Source of the DNA: Paraphysomonas bandaiensis
Taxonomy: Eukaryota > Chrysophyceae
Assembly (NCBI GenBank): GCA_965644295.1
Contig: CBFFRP010000277.1
Span: forward strand, 1 to 64,000
DNA length: 64,000 bases
Reading direction: 5' to 3'
Under the pieces are notes generated by a model. It saw only the letters and a program-made list of their open reading frames with translations. It was not told the origin of the DNA and did not search any database. Positions 23,915 through 35,584 of this stretch are shown here, one piece after another. Both the position numbers and the translations under genes were made by a program. Numbering within the stretch: position 1 is the stretch's first letter; the number at the start of each line of letters is the position of its first letter.

Positions 23915-24425
23915 ATGAGCGATAAGAAGCATATATGTACCAGAAGTAAATGTCTTATTATTAGCAAACTGTACCAGAAGTCACTGCGCGAGTTTTATTT
24001 AATGATTTGTTCCTGCAATTCAACTCTAAAGAATGCGAGGAAGCTTTGTAGTCAAACAAGATATCAGCAGCACATGGCAGATAACACATGCTGTGTTAAG
24101 TCTAATTCCAAACGACCTAGAGCATGCCAAACTGGTAAAATTACGGGACTTGAAATTCATTCAGTGTGTGTCAATAGAATTGCAGGAGGAAGATGAACAC
24201 CAGCTCGACCTCCACAGCGTTAAGCGTTCGTACATTGTTTGGCGAATACATCGCATATAGCACCCGATTGTCGGGCGTCATCTGGGCGACAATTCTGTTA
24301 TTATTCATAATGCTGCTTCGAAAAGGCAGTTATGAGGATTCAAGGTGGCAACAAATCCTCACTTACCCGGACGGAAAAGGATCGAATTAATATATCGTCG
24401 CCTCTGGGATGAAATTACTGTTGAG
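23915..24425 (+). pseudogene. Fragment of a repeated, decayed coding element (possibly DNA-transposon derived)
   Basis: Overlapping plus-strand frames at 23915-24390 contain LIPNDLEHAKLVKLRDLKF, then CVSIELQEED and LDLHSVKR, continued in another frame by LFGEYIA and in a third by HLGDNSVIIHNAASKRQL. The pattern (Leu-x-Leu-Gln repeats, an 'LxSVxxLF' box, then an 'HN...F' box) is like a region found C-terminal in many protist zinc-finger/transposon proteins, but I cannot name the family. A shorter copy of the same stretch is at 1285-1345. Stops and frame changes show decay. Confidence 0.5.
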
Positions 24426-25103
24426 CAAGCTAAGTTGGCAGCTAAAGTGTAGTGTATAGATACTTGAGTACGTAGTTTAGTACCAATTAAATTTCAATTC
24501 AAGTAATTGGGACAGCAAGTAATAATTGCAATTATAATTGACTGCAATCAGTGTCAATAATTACGCTACCCTGTTTTACACACTGAACCATACAGTACAA
24601 TACTCAATACTCCACAACTTTAACAAGCAATTTGGACTACGTTTCATATGCCGTCCTATTTTCAGGCAACGAAAAATAAGTTTATTCATATTACTTGTCA
24701 GTACATGTTACTATGTGTTACACTATATATGCATTATATAAAATATTACATGCTTCAACAAAAACTACTACTCACACACACATCTATACTATTCTGTAGC
24801 GGACGAAGAAATAGTGGATACAAACTGACCAGCAGAAACGCCACGAATTCTCTTGTGTGAGTGTTTACTTCTCTGCCGAGGTCGTCCTTTGGGAATAACA
24901 TGGTTTGTCATACCAGGTCGTAGACTCAGACGGTACGACGCATCTCCACGCAGAGGTGCATGGGTGGCATCTGTCTCCACGGTGTCCTCCGGCTCTTCTA
25001 GACAGATATTGGGGGGGTTGAATTGATCCACATGATTCGTTAAGCAGGGGTCTGTATGACGAAGAAACCTGTTAACATAAACGACATCAAATGGCATATA
25101 AGA
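24426..25103. other. Region downstream of the sulfotransferase; one unassigned minus-strand open frame
   Basis: A 102-codon minus-strand frame (25097-24789) begins just after the sulfotransferase stop with MPFDVVYVNRFLRH and ends SATE. It has no recognisable domain. It may be a transcribed 3' region, a small gene or part of an old retroelement. Confidence 0.3.
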
Positions 25104-26270
25104 CTATGACAATCGCAGCACGCACTCCCGTATCTCATCCACATTTGACGCCATCGCTGAGAGTTTATTGGAACCCTGTTTAACGTATATAGTTGATGTT
25201 GACTTCAGCTCAACTCCCACTAGTCTAGATATTACGCCAATGGTCTAATTGAAAGTTCATTAGAAGACCAATCATGCAGCCGATACTATTACACGCCCTA
25301 CCTCAGCAGGTCTCTCATTCAAGTCTTCATAGTAGACGACAATATGAGGTAAGCCGAGCGCGGCTGCAGTCTGCGCACAATTTTAGCCACCTCAGACGTA
25401 TATTGAAGACACTGACATGTAGCAGTTCGCTGGTCTTGGACCTAATCCTCTGTATATTTCGCTGGAGCTCTTTGAGGTCCAAGGGAGAGCTGTAAAGTTC
25501 ACGCTGCGCCTGCCCACATACCGCCTCCCATCCCGCCTGATCAACCTGCAGTACATCGTAATACACTTTTTAAGTGCAATTTCAAAATCTCCACACCTTT
25601 GACCATCCGTGTGATCCACACTTATCGGCTAGTTGCACAGCTCGAATCATAGAAACGGCCTGGAAAACATAATTCTTGCGAATCAATACCACCACACTGC
25701 AACGCATGAGGGCATAATCATCACACAAACTGGAAACATAAACCAACTGTACCGGTAGTTGTTATTTAAAAGATATGACGAAAACGACTTCAGTACGGTC
25801 GGATGACTGGGAAGTATGTACTTGGGACTAAAAAACTTCTCGTTAAATCCCACCAGCCGGAGGGACTTGTCAGCTGACAGCTTCGATACACTAGATACTA
25901 ATAAATTCAACTCATTAACAGCTGAAACCTCTTTCAAAGGGTTATTTTTATGCTGTCCAGCCAGAGACACCAAAGGCTCAGCAACTAAGCTTACGCCCGT
26001 GTTGTTGTTCAACATCGCCGTTAACCTGAATGATAAATATAACACGCTACGCCACAGTCACAGTAACAGAACCAACCATGTGCTTCCACTTCGCTCTAAG
26101 CATAGTATGGCAAGATGGCTGACGATATCAGTAGCCTGATTTGTCTCGTCTTTGTTTCGGGACAATAATTCGTGTTTTTCACTATAAAACGGAGGCGCTA
26201 TGGTGCATACAAGAAGACTGGATGCTATGAACACTCCCACTAATATCGCCAGAACAGTGTCGGAATGCAT
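25104..26270 (-). CDS. Sulfotransferase, predicted type II membrane protein, six exons
   Basis: Exons 26270-26068, 26025-25753, 25696-25597, 25545-25417, 25370-25302 and 25244-25104 join in phase to 304 residues. Introns are 42, 56, 51, 46 and 57 bp, all GT-AG. An uncleaved signal-anchor (about residues 6-25) is followed by LERSGSTWLVL, the phosphate-binding loop that holds the 5'-phosphosulfate of PAPS. A second classical block, YRVVVLIRKNYVFQAVSMIR, fits the 3'-phosphate-binding helix with its Arg and Ser. The end has HIVVYYEDLNERPAE, LVGVELKS and MASNVDEIRECVL, as in many carbohydrate/Stf0-type sulfotransferases. It would transfer sulfate to a carbohydrate or other acceptor in the Golgi lumen; acceptor unknown. 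The first donor (GTTACT) is weak. Confidence 0.82.
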
Positions 26271-26815
26271 ATCTGTATAATTCAATCACAACATCATGTG
26301 AGTGTATTGCACCTGAACTTCTATGACATCCAACGCACTCCAACAGCAACTGATGACAGATCGACAGACAGCAGCAGTATGGTATGCCGTATGCGATCAT
26401 ACATACCCGCATACCACAGCTATAGACCTGACTTCTATTTTTCTTCACCATACTGGAGAACGAATTCAGGTATTTGCTGTTTGTCTGAATAAAAAGCCGT
26501 AAAAAAATTGTGGTTTCAAGAAGTGTGATATTAAAAAGGCGGGTATTCGGTATTTCGTTATTTTACTTCTACAAAGTGAATACTGTAGTATCAAACCTTC
26601 GTGTATACCCACCTTATTTATGTGCTCGTTAGTAGGCATGTACAGTATCCTGTTTTTTTGAATCCTCAGCATGCGTACAGCTGAGAGTGTATGTTGTATA
26701 GGTGCCTATATGTGGAATGGCAGACCTTAACATCTCCAGTTCCATAGTTTAAACTAACAAGTAGCAGTGTTCCTGCCTCAGATTGAAATTGCTAATCGAT
26801 AACTATATCTTAGCT
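26271..26815. other. Divergent intergenic region, sulfotransferase/myosin
   Basis: 545 bp between two divergent starts, presumably with both promoters. No motif could be named. Confidence 0.4.
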
Positions 26816-29800
26816 ATGTCATCATGGACAGGGGCCAGTGTGTGGTGCATGACCGATGTCCCGAACGGCAAATGGATCGCTTCAACAGTTATTAAAGCGG
26901 ATGATTTCAGCAGTGAAGGTAGCGGATGGGCCTTCTTGGTGTCCCTTGAAGATGGTGAAACAACAACTATATATACCAAACCAGTTGATAGATTTAATTT
27001 GGAGTTCGAGTGGATCAAGAGGCGTGAGGTCGATAGAGTAGATCACGTAAAGATAGACGATATGACATCTTTGACTCACCTCAATGAACCAGAAATAATA
27101 GAGTGTCTTTGGCAACGTTATAAGAAAGACTTTATGTACACTTCTACGGGGCCTATACTGCTGGCAGTGAATCCATATAAGCAGTTGCCGATTTATGACG
27201 AAACTACAATTGACAAATATTTTGACGCCGGTGGAAGTCAGGCAACTACAACGTCGGCGCTTTTTCCCCACGTGTTTCAAATATGCGACAATGCCTATAG
27301 AAAAATGCTTTACGATAAATTTAATCCTTACAAGCGTGAAAATCAGTCTATCCTTGTCAATGGTGAATCAGGTAGCACTTCTATATATTCCTGACAAAAA
27401 CTTTGTCTTAACAGTTAGAAACTATTCAGGGGCCGGAAAAACGGAGTCAACGAAACATTGCCTTCATTATCTGGCAGTTGTTTCCTCCAAAGTTGCTTCT
27501 TGTATGGGCTTGGACTCTGAGAGTGGTGATATAGAAAACCAGATACTGGCTTCTAATCCTATCACTGAATCACTTGGAAATGCGCGCACCACTCGCAACA
27601 ACAACTCGTCCAGATTCGGAAAGTTTATAGAGCTTGGGTACACTGCAGATGGTATAATTGATAGTGCCAGCATACGCACGTATTTGCTTGAGTCTGTGAG
27701 GGTTGTATCTCATATGGAGGGTGAACGGAATTTTCACGTGTTCTATGAAATTGCAGCTGCCTTGCCACCTGCCAAGCTGCAGGAGATGGGGTTTACGTCG
27801 ATAGCAGATTTTAAGTATACTAACTGCACTGTGAGTTCGAGGACGGTGGATCCAATGGGTGAGGAGTATCAGCATGACAAAGCGAACTACGAGGTATTCA
27901 TGGAAGCGCTTCAGACCATGAACGTGGACACTGACATCCAGGAAATGATTGTGCGTACAGCTGTGGCGGTCCTGCACATCGGCAATCTCACATTTACTGA
28001 GTCCTCTGCAGCAGGTGATGAGTCAGCACTATACGCCGCGGAGGCGATGAATCACGTTCGGCAAGTGTGTGACCTATTGGAGATCGAGGACGAGAACCTA
28101 ATGAGTGCAGTGGGGCGGAGGAGCATATCCGTTGCCGGTACAACCACTACCAAGACTCTAGGAGTGCAAGATGCTATGCATGCCAAAGATAACTTCGCAC
28201 GACATGTGTACAGTAATTTATTTGCCTGGGTACTTGCGGCGGTGAATGATGCTCTTCAGTCATGTTCAGGTGAAGCCATAGCCTCGCATATAGGTGTGCT
28301 TGATATATTTGGATTCGAGTTTTTCGAGAAAAATTCTTTTGAGCAATTATGTATCAACTATACGAACGAGAAACTCCAAGTGAGTAATTTGTTTGCAATG
28401 TATTGACACTAACGTCCTCTCAGGACCACTTCAACAACACTATATTTCGTACAGAGCAAGAATTGTATAAACAAGAAGGCATCGCTTGGACATTTGTCGA
28501 ATACCCCGACAATTCGCAGCGCCTGGATCTTCTAGAAAATAAGAAAACTGGCATATTCGCACTTTGTGACGAGAGATTGAAACTCAAGTCTGCCGTATCT
28601 CATGAGGGACTAGCAAAAGATATGTATGTGAAATGCGCCCACAGCCCTTTTTTCCATGCAAATGCACAGCAGAAGCGGCAACACCAATTCGTGATGCGAC
28701 ATTTCGCTGGAGATGTGCTTTATGACACAGCACTGTTTCTGGAGAAGAACCGGAGCGAGGTCGCACCGGAATTGGGGGATTGCCTGCGAGCCTCCATGAG
28801 CTCATTCGTACGCGAGCTAGCAGATGGATTTGACTCCGGTGCAGAATACAGTAGTCCCAGTCGGTCACTTTCATTTCGACTTAATTCCCCTGTAATGAAG
28901 TCTCAAAGTGAAAAAGTGATTGGAGGGCGACATAGTCCTCGATTCTCAGCCCCTTCTGCCTTAACGCCTGTGAAGGGCAAAGTATCGTTTCTTAAGGAAG
29001 AGGAGGGAACACCAACCCCAGGCAAGGGTATCACCCCTCCAGGCAAGCGTACCCCTGTGAAGTATAGCCCGGGTCTGTCACGTGCAACGAGCGCTATCAT
29101 GGGTACTGCCACCAGAGGACAGATGCGTTCCGGTCAATCCCCTAAGTTGATGCCTCTTCGAAGGAAACGTTTAAACACAGTGCTTTCGCAGTTTACAAAG
29201 CAGCTCCACGACCTGATGGTCTCAATCCAAGCAACCCGGAGCCACTTCATTCGGTGTATAAAGCCTAACGTATGGATGAAGCCTGACTCATTTGACCGCC
29301 AACTTGTCATGTCACAGCTTCGATGCGGGGGTACATTGGGGGCGGTGCAAGTTTTTCGGGCTGGATTTCCAAATCGCTTTGAATTTTCTTCCTTTGTCGA
29401 TAAATATTCTGCGTTAGCATTTGTGTCTGGAACTAATCCGCTTACGAAGGACTTTTATAAGCTGAGAAAACAAGCTATTCTAACAGGACAGGACTTTTTT
29501 TGGAGCGCTGCTAGCGAGATTCTCATGCGACTTGTCCCTGTAACGGAAGCCATTCTCACTGCTCTTGGGGTGTTACCACACAGTGGGAGTGCAGATTCCA
29601 TTCAGGGTGAACACAGTAGCATTGGTACCATCGAGCTCTCCTACTCGATGTCTGATGTGGACAACAGCAGACATGCGTTGGTCCAAGAAGGAATGTGCAT
29701 GGGTCGTAGCCAGATCTTTCTCCGTGCCCCAGTGTTTGACTACCTGGAGCAGTTGCTCCATCGATCATGTACGCTTGTTGCACAACTCGTACAGAGGCGG

Positions 29801-30764
29801 TGGCGTGCTCGCAGAGAAGTGAGAGGTGCAGGCACGAAATCTGCGCTGCAACTGGAGCGGAGCATGTCGTCTGTCAGCCGCATTGCATCAGCAGTAGCTT
29901 CTTTTTCAGAAAGAAAGCGACATTTGGCTATACACATCATTGCTTCCGTAGTCATAATTCAACGCAGGTTGCGAGTGTTTATTGCTTCGATTAGGTTAAG
30001 ACGTGCACGATTCATGAGCGTGTGGGTCTCATCTCACTACCGCGGATACCGAGCACGTGTTGGCGTACGACGTCTTAAGAACATCAATGCGGCATCTATC
30101 CAACGAGTTTGGCGTGGTCTAGTGCAACGTACCTGGTACCGGACACTGAAGAGAGGAGTGACAATTATTCAGCAGTGGGTACGCAGGATAAGGTACAGAA
30201 TTTTACGACGCAACGAGATGGCCCGGATGATAAGGGCAGAGTGGGGAACCACTCGTCTGCAGTCTCTGTGGAGGAGAAAGTCGGCTAGACGGACATCGTT
30301 GTCGTTAGCAGCGGCAAAGGTTGATATGCACCTGTAGTGAAGCGTAATATAAACTTTTGTTTAATGTTCAGGAGAATGAGATGAGAATAAAGAGAGAAGA
30401 AGAAATTCAGCGACGCGAGCAGATATTGGTATGTGTAGCTATTTCCAAATTGGTGTGTTTCACTTGGACTCAGGGACAATTGATCAAGAGGTTCGACGCA
30501 AACCCAAAGTTGATGGAAGCATTTATGCACGATGACTCTCTGGTCGATACTCTGGTTGCTCATGCTACTAAAGCTGAAGATTCCATTGAGACTAAACCTC
30601 CTGTTCGAAGTCCTCTACATATTGATTCTCAATCGTCATCGTCCCCACCATCGGATGATGTCGCTTGCCTGAAACAACAAATAGCAGAGTTGGAAGCTCA
30701 CGTGGAAAGCCTACAAGAACAGTTACAACGCAAACGTTCTGTTTTTTTCAGTTGTTGCACATAA
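26816..30764 (+). CDS. Unconventional myosin heavy chain
   Basis: Exons 26816-27371, 27430-28379, 28424-30319, 30372-30428 and 30474-30764 (introns 58, 44, 52, 45 bp, all in phase) give 1249 residues. An SH3-like N-terminus precedes the motor. ATPase motifs are intact: P-loop NGESGAGKTESTK (split by intron 1), switch I NNNSSRFGKF and switch II LDIFGFEFFEKNSFEQLCIN, with CIKPN near the converter. Loop 2 (about residues 640-745) carries a ~100-residue Ser/Thr-Pro-rich insertion. Around residues 960-1130 are about five IQ-type segments such as IQRVWRGLVQR for calmodulin-like light chains. A short coiled coil (ACLKQQIAELEAHVESLQEQ) ends the protein at SCCT. It is an actin motor; the tail is too short for a cargo domain, so the class is unclear. 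Confidence 0.93.
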
Positions 30765-31183
30765 CGACAATGTTTAGACTTTAGACATATATACATAGCT
30801 AGTCATTTTCTTCCTACTGAAGTAAAGCCAATCAATTGAATAGTTATTCATCTCTTGGTGTGTCAAGCCGTTATTTTTACTTCTCTCTAAGAGATACATG
30901 TAAAATGTAAAGTGATGATATCATTGCCAAGTAACAAATATTATTATTACGATGCTGGTTCAAGCTTTGTTGTTACCTCAGAAAGCTGTACAAATTTACA
31001 CTAGGTCCTTCAACTAATTGACTACATTTTTACACCAATTCTGGTGTGACTAGGAAATTGTATCTATTAGGCTACGTCCAATACTACAACCCAATTTACA
31101 AAGATAAATCATTTTAATAAAACTACAGTTTTAATAACTATCGCAACGTAGTCATTAAATGTAGCTTGTATGACTGAAATATT
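30765..31183. other. Convergent intergenic region
   Basis: 419 bp between the stops of the myosin and FHA-RING genes. AT-rich; presumably holds both 3' ends. Nothing else seen. Confidence 0.4.
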
Positions 31184-32582
31184 CTATACGTCACTCTCTT
31201 CGTCAGACCTATAACTATGACTACCATCATAGCCATATCTACCAAACTTCGAGTTGTCTAAACTATTGGTCGCATCATCATGAGGACAATTTTCATGCGA
31301 ATGATCAGGTTCACCACAATAATCGCATACAACCGGTTTGTGCTTCTTCGTACTAGATGTCTTGCGAGACGACTGGGTTAATTCATCGTTCACAAACCCT
31401 GCAGGTTGTAGGGGGTCGATTCCGAGACGGCGCAGGATATCGAAGTGTTTCTTTTCCCTTTCTTTGAAGCTCTAATGTGGTTACAATATAGGCCATATTA
31501 AATAATGACACAGACAATAATATATAATACCTTGGCTTCCGCCGGAGAGCTCGCTTGCTGCAGAAGATATACGATGCTGTCTAAGTTCTCAGACCGATAG
31601 TATACACTCCCTCGCCGCTTATCGCCTATGTATACGCCACCATCAAACGCATGATGCACCACTGTTATCGGTCAAACCTCTGTCATTGCATATAGGACAA
31701 ATGGACCCCCCCTTCTTCATATGGCTTTCGATACAGGCTCGGCAGAATCCATGAGAACAACTGCGTATGTCAGTCAGTATCATTACTACATGGAAAAAAG
31801 AAGTAGTACTCACCTCATCACTACGGCATCCAGCAAAGTGAGGTGACATATAGCGCACTTAAGCATATCCTGTAGTGCGGAAAAGTCTATTACACAAGTA
31901 GCTAACGAATCCTTTCGTCTTTCTTCAGATGCCTTTTTTTCAGCTTCCTCTAGGCGGCTACACGTTTCCAAGTACTTCTGTTGCAATAAGAGGTAGGCTT
32001 CGCTTTCCTCCGGAATAGAAGGGGCAACAGAACTCGACAACTTCACTTTCTTGCCGGAAGAGCTTCGTTTACCGTCTCCACTGCTCGTTATATTAGCCTT
32101 TACCGTGTCATTACTACGTAGCGGAGTGCCGCGTGTGTATGAGAATCTGTAGCGTGCATTCTCTGCAGAACATTTCAGCATTTTTCCCACAGGCACTTTA
32201 GCCACACCACCGAACTATTTCTTTCTGTTAATGCATAATACAACTCTGTATTTGACGATACCTGTACAATGTCTCCGTCCTGCAGAGTGCATGAGTCTAT
32301 TCGACAGGAGTTAACGAACACGCCATTAGTGGACCCTAAATCACGAATAACATAATCGCCCTGTATAGTGCCGACTACTTCAGCATGAGTCCTGGATATG
32401 ACTTCTTTATCATCTACTCGAATAGACAGCACAGCATCAACTGATACATTAGGAGAGCCTCTGCCTATGATGAGCCTCCCTTTCGATAGCTTAATCACAG
32501 GGGGTACGCTGACAGCACCAGATATATCAGAGGAATCACCTACAAGCGTTAAATAGGCGCCATGATCTCTGGATCGCTTCAT
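31184..32582 (-). CDS. FHA-RING-zinc knuckle protein, probable E3 ubiquitin ligase
   Basis: Exons 32582-32197, 32146-31814, 31760-31678, 31625-31531 and 31471-31184 give 394 residues. The FHA domain (about residues 30-115) shows IIGRGSPN, then ISRTHAEV and DLGSTNGVFVN, the residues that read phosphothreonine. A coiled segment (LEEAEKKASEERRKD) follows. The RING is complete only after splicing: LKCAICHLTL joined to SCSHGFCRACIE and GSICPICNDRG. The last exon carries a C-x2-C-x4-H-x4-C knuckle (CDYCGEPDHSHENC). The FHA-then-RING order recalls CHFR/RNF8 ligases, which ubiquitinate proteins in mitotic or DNA-damage checkpoints; the coiled coil and knuckle make orthology uncertain. The 32197/32146 junction is the least certain. 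The 52-bp intron at 31677-31626 explains an apparent frameshift after the RING. Confidence 0.82.
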
Positions 32583-33150
32583 TCTAAAGATGTGGCAAAT
32601 TAACCACCTTAATAATTATAGCATTTCTTGTTCTGTGTATCCATACTGTGAACTGTGCTGATGTACTCTCTGCAGATGTGGTGCTTGTACTGCTGTGTGA
32701 CTGCAGCACTGTGTACACACACAGAGTACCAGTATGTACGAACTGAAAAAATAGAAAAAAAAACTTCTCTATAAAAGAGACAAAAACGGACAGTACCCGG
32801 ACTTCGCACGTGGTCACCCACCGTACTACTAACCGGGCCAGATGCAACTTAACTTCCGCGAGCGGAACGAGAGCGGGTGCGGTTTGCATTGTATGACCGT
32901 CCATACCGACTAGACCTGATTTTAGATATAGAAATACAGTGTTTGCTGCTACATTCGTACAGGTACTGTAGGTAGGTACGATGTTGGTAGGTAGGTAAGT
33001 ACGAAGATTGGGAGACATCAACAAGAATATCGGGAGCAGTGATCAGTGTATCACTTCGATTAGTCCAAGATTACTTATTGACCTGCTGATGGATGGAGTT
33101 AAGATATACGTATATAACCGCACATAGTGACGGTATATCTGTATAGACTG
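32583..33150. other. Divergent intergenic region, FHA-RING/PIG-W
   Basis: 568 bp between divergent starts; contains A-rich tracts (near 32748) and a GGTAGGTAGGTAAGTACG run near 32983. No further feature supported. Confidence 0.4.
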
Positions 33151-34943
33151 ATGTCATCGGCCTACAAGGATGAGCACGAGGCCTTTGTGAGTAACCTCAA
33201 GGGGACATCTCTGAGCTGCGTACTTGTATGCTTAGCACATGTTCCTGCCTGTATATTATTGCTTAAGCTCGTTCAGGTAATATACTGTGAATTGATAGAT
33301 GCTCTCATCAGTGGTATGCGTATAGGCGTGGAGGAGACCCCGTATACTGAGAGATCTCTTTGTTCTTGTCTACCCCCTTATGTTTAGTCTTACTATATTT
33401 TCTGGACATGGATACTGGAGCTTACCGAGCCTTTTTTCGATTGCTTTCATGATATCTCAATTGAAAGGTGATCGCCGGGGTGCGGGTCTTAGCTCCGATC
33501 ACTTTGGTTCCACCACTCTGGAGGATTCTCAAACTAAATTGTCTTATTTATCTCTATTTAAAGGAAGCAATATGCTACTTACTTGTATTTGTATATTGGC
33601 GATTGACTTTAAGGTGATGTTGATATACGCTGCATTTTCTGTGCGTTATGGGTATTTCGTAGATATTTCCTCGGCGATTTGCCAAAACTGAGAATTTTGG
33701 AATTAGCTTGATGGATGTTGGTGCCGGGACATTTGTAGTTGCTTCCGCTATAACTTCCCGGTATGCTCGTGGTAAAATTTCATTACCCAGTGTGTCTGCG
33801 GACGCAAGGAAGAGCTCGAATATGCTTGCAGGGGTCTGGCAAAAAGTCGCAGTCCTTTGTCTGGGGGTGGGACGTATGATAATTGTCAAAGTGATGAACT
33901 ACCAAGAACATGTCTCTGAGTATGGTGTGCATTGGAACTTTTTTGTTACTCTCTTCTTCTTGTGGGTACTAGCTGATGGGGCACACTGTATTCTCCCTCG
34001 AACTGGTTGGAGTATTCCTATCTTCTCTCTCCTGATGTTGCTGTCCTACCAGCTCTTGCTTACTCATACCCGACTGACAGATTTCCTCCTCTCTGCTCCC
34101 CGCACCACATTTCTTTCGCAGAACAGGGAAGGTATATTCTCTCTTCTGGGGTACCTGCCACTTTACCTCCTATCAGAGTGGTTCGCCGCACGGGTGTTCT
34201 TTGATAGAGCTTCTCAGAAGCCACTCTCCGGTCAACAAGAAGGAGACACGCTCGTGCGTGAGGAAAGTGCAGGAGCATTTACCCGACCGCTTGAAGAAAT
34301 AGAGGCTGCACGAGGGACTGTTGTCGTAGGAGGAACATCTTCCTCTCATCAACGCACACATAGGGCGGATTCCGGTTCTTCAACGGGTGATATCCACCCT
34401 GTTGTGATGGGTTCTGCCCCATCTGTCACGTCTGTTACTGTCCAGGGTGAAGATGAAACTGACCCAGCAGCAGATGATGAAAATAACAAAATCAAGGGAA
34501 ATGGAGACCCACTGGGATCTAGGTGGAAGCAGCTCACAATTCAACCAAAGCGACGAATTCTCAATCATATACTGGGCGGATTAATTGTGTGTTTCACTTT
34601 GTGGGTTGTAGGAACCACAATGCAGCCAACATCAAGACGATTGGCAAATCTTCCGTTTGTAGCGGTGGTGCTGACCATTTGCTTGTCGATGATTGCATTT
34701 TTAGTAGTGGTAGATACGATAGGTCAGCCGAGCGTGCATATCATGACTCTGATAGCGATGAGCGAGCACCAACTCCCTATTTTTTTGGCAGCCAATGTAA
34801 TGACTGGTGTGGTGAATATGGCTTTTAAAACTATATATGTACCACAACATATGGCTCTTTTGATATTATTACTCTATACAACATTGCTAGTTATAATAGC
34901 CTGGATATTAAAATTTTTAGCAACCAAAAAGAACGATGCGTAA
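33151..34943 (+). CDS. PIGW: GPI-anchor inositol acyltransferase, PIG-W/GWT1 family
   Basis: Exons 33151-33276, 33326-33613 and 33663-34943 (introns 49 and 49 bp, in phase) give 564 residues. The start EAFVSNLKGTS matches the PIG-W N-terminus closely. Exon 2 supplies a helix (LFVLVYPLMFSLTIF) and LTCICILAIDF; across the junction comes IFPRRFAKTENFGISLMDVG, the family's most conserved stretch. Later are YGVHWNFFVTLFFLW, NREGIFSLLGYLPLYL and, at the end, LPIFLAANVMTGVVN. The enzyme acylates the inositol ring of GlcN-PI in the ER during GPI-anchor synthesis. A hydrophilic insertion (about residues 318-428, Ser/Thr/Gly/Asp-rich) separates two groups of helices and is longer than I expect for the family. 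Confidence 0.92.
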
Positions 34944-35584
34944 TAATATGACAAACATAATTTTTAGTTGATACATTTCAGTGAAGCAACGTTACTTCGA
35001 CTGCAACTTTGTGATTATGTTGACATAAACCACAATCCTGATATCTAATACTATATAATTCGTATATAATGTAAGTTATATATAATACAGAGCAGTTGAT
35101 ATATTGAACGACTATTCAGTTCAGATATCAAACTCAAAATCTCGGAGTTGCGTAAACGAATGTTCGATTGGCTTTCGTTGCGAGTATATTCACTTCCTGT
35201 AAGGAGGTTAAATTATTATACAAATTAGATTTAAGGTTGGTCTTGGTATTTAGTAAGGATACACTTGGTATATATTATTAGAGATAAAGATTGAATGATA
35301 AGGCCTAGTAGTATAATAGCAAGACACGTTTGAGCAGAGCGTTAGCACCACACATATGTGCGTATCTTGTACAGTCGCGTATCATGTATAGTTTGGTAAT
35401 TATTCAGTCTATTTGGTATTTCATTGTATACATGTGTTGTATTCACGCGTTAAGGGATATACGTGAATCAATGACTCTTAATATATACTTTGAAGTCTAT
35501 AATTTCATAGGCGACCACAGACTACTGGGATGCGATCCAGATATATAATTTGATCTTTTTAACTCATTACATACAAATATAAAC
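34944..35584. other. Convergent intergenic region
   Basis: About 640 bp AT-rich spacer between the stops of PIG-W and the ankyrin gene. Nothing recognised. Confidence 0.4.

Noticed and set aside
24789-25097. 102-codon minus-strand frame as an extension of the sulfotransferase
   Set aside because: The preceding TAG gives a typical sulfotransferase end (NVDEIRECVLRLS); reaching this frame would need a doubtful 40-bp intron that removes it.
31615-31720. Frameshift or sequencing error at the 7-bp C run in the RING gene
   Set aside because: A 52-bp GT-AG intron just downstream restores the frame without any correction.
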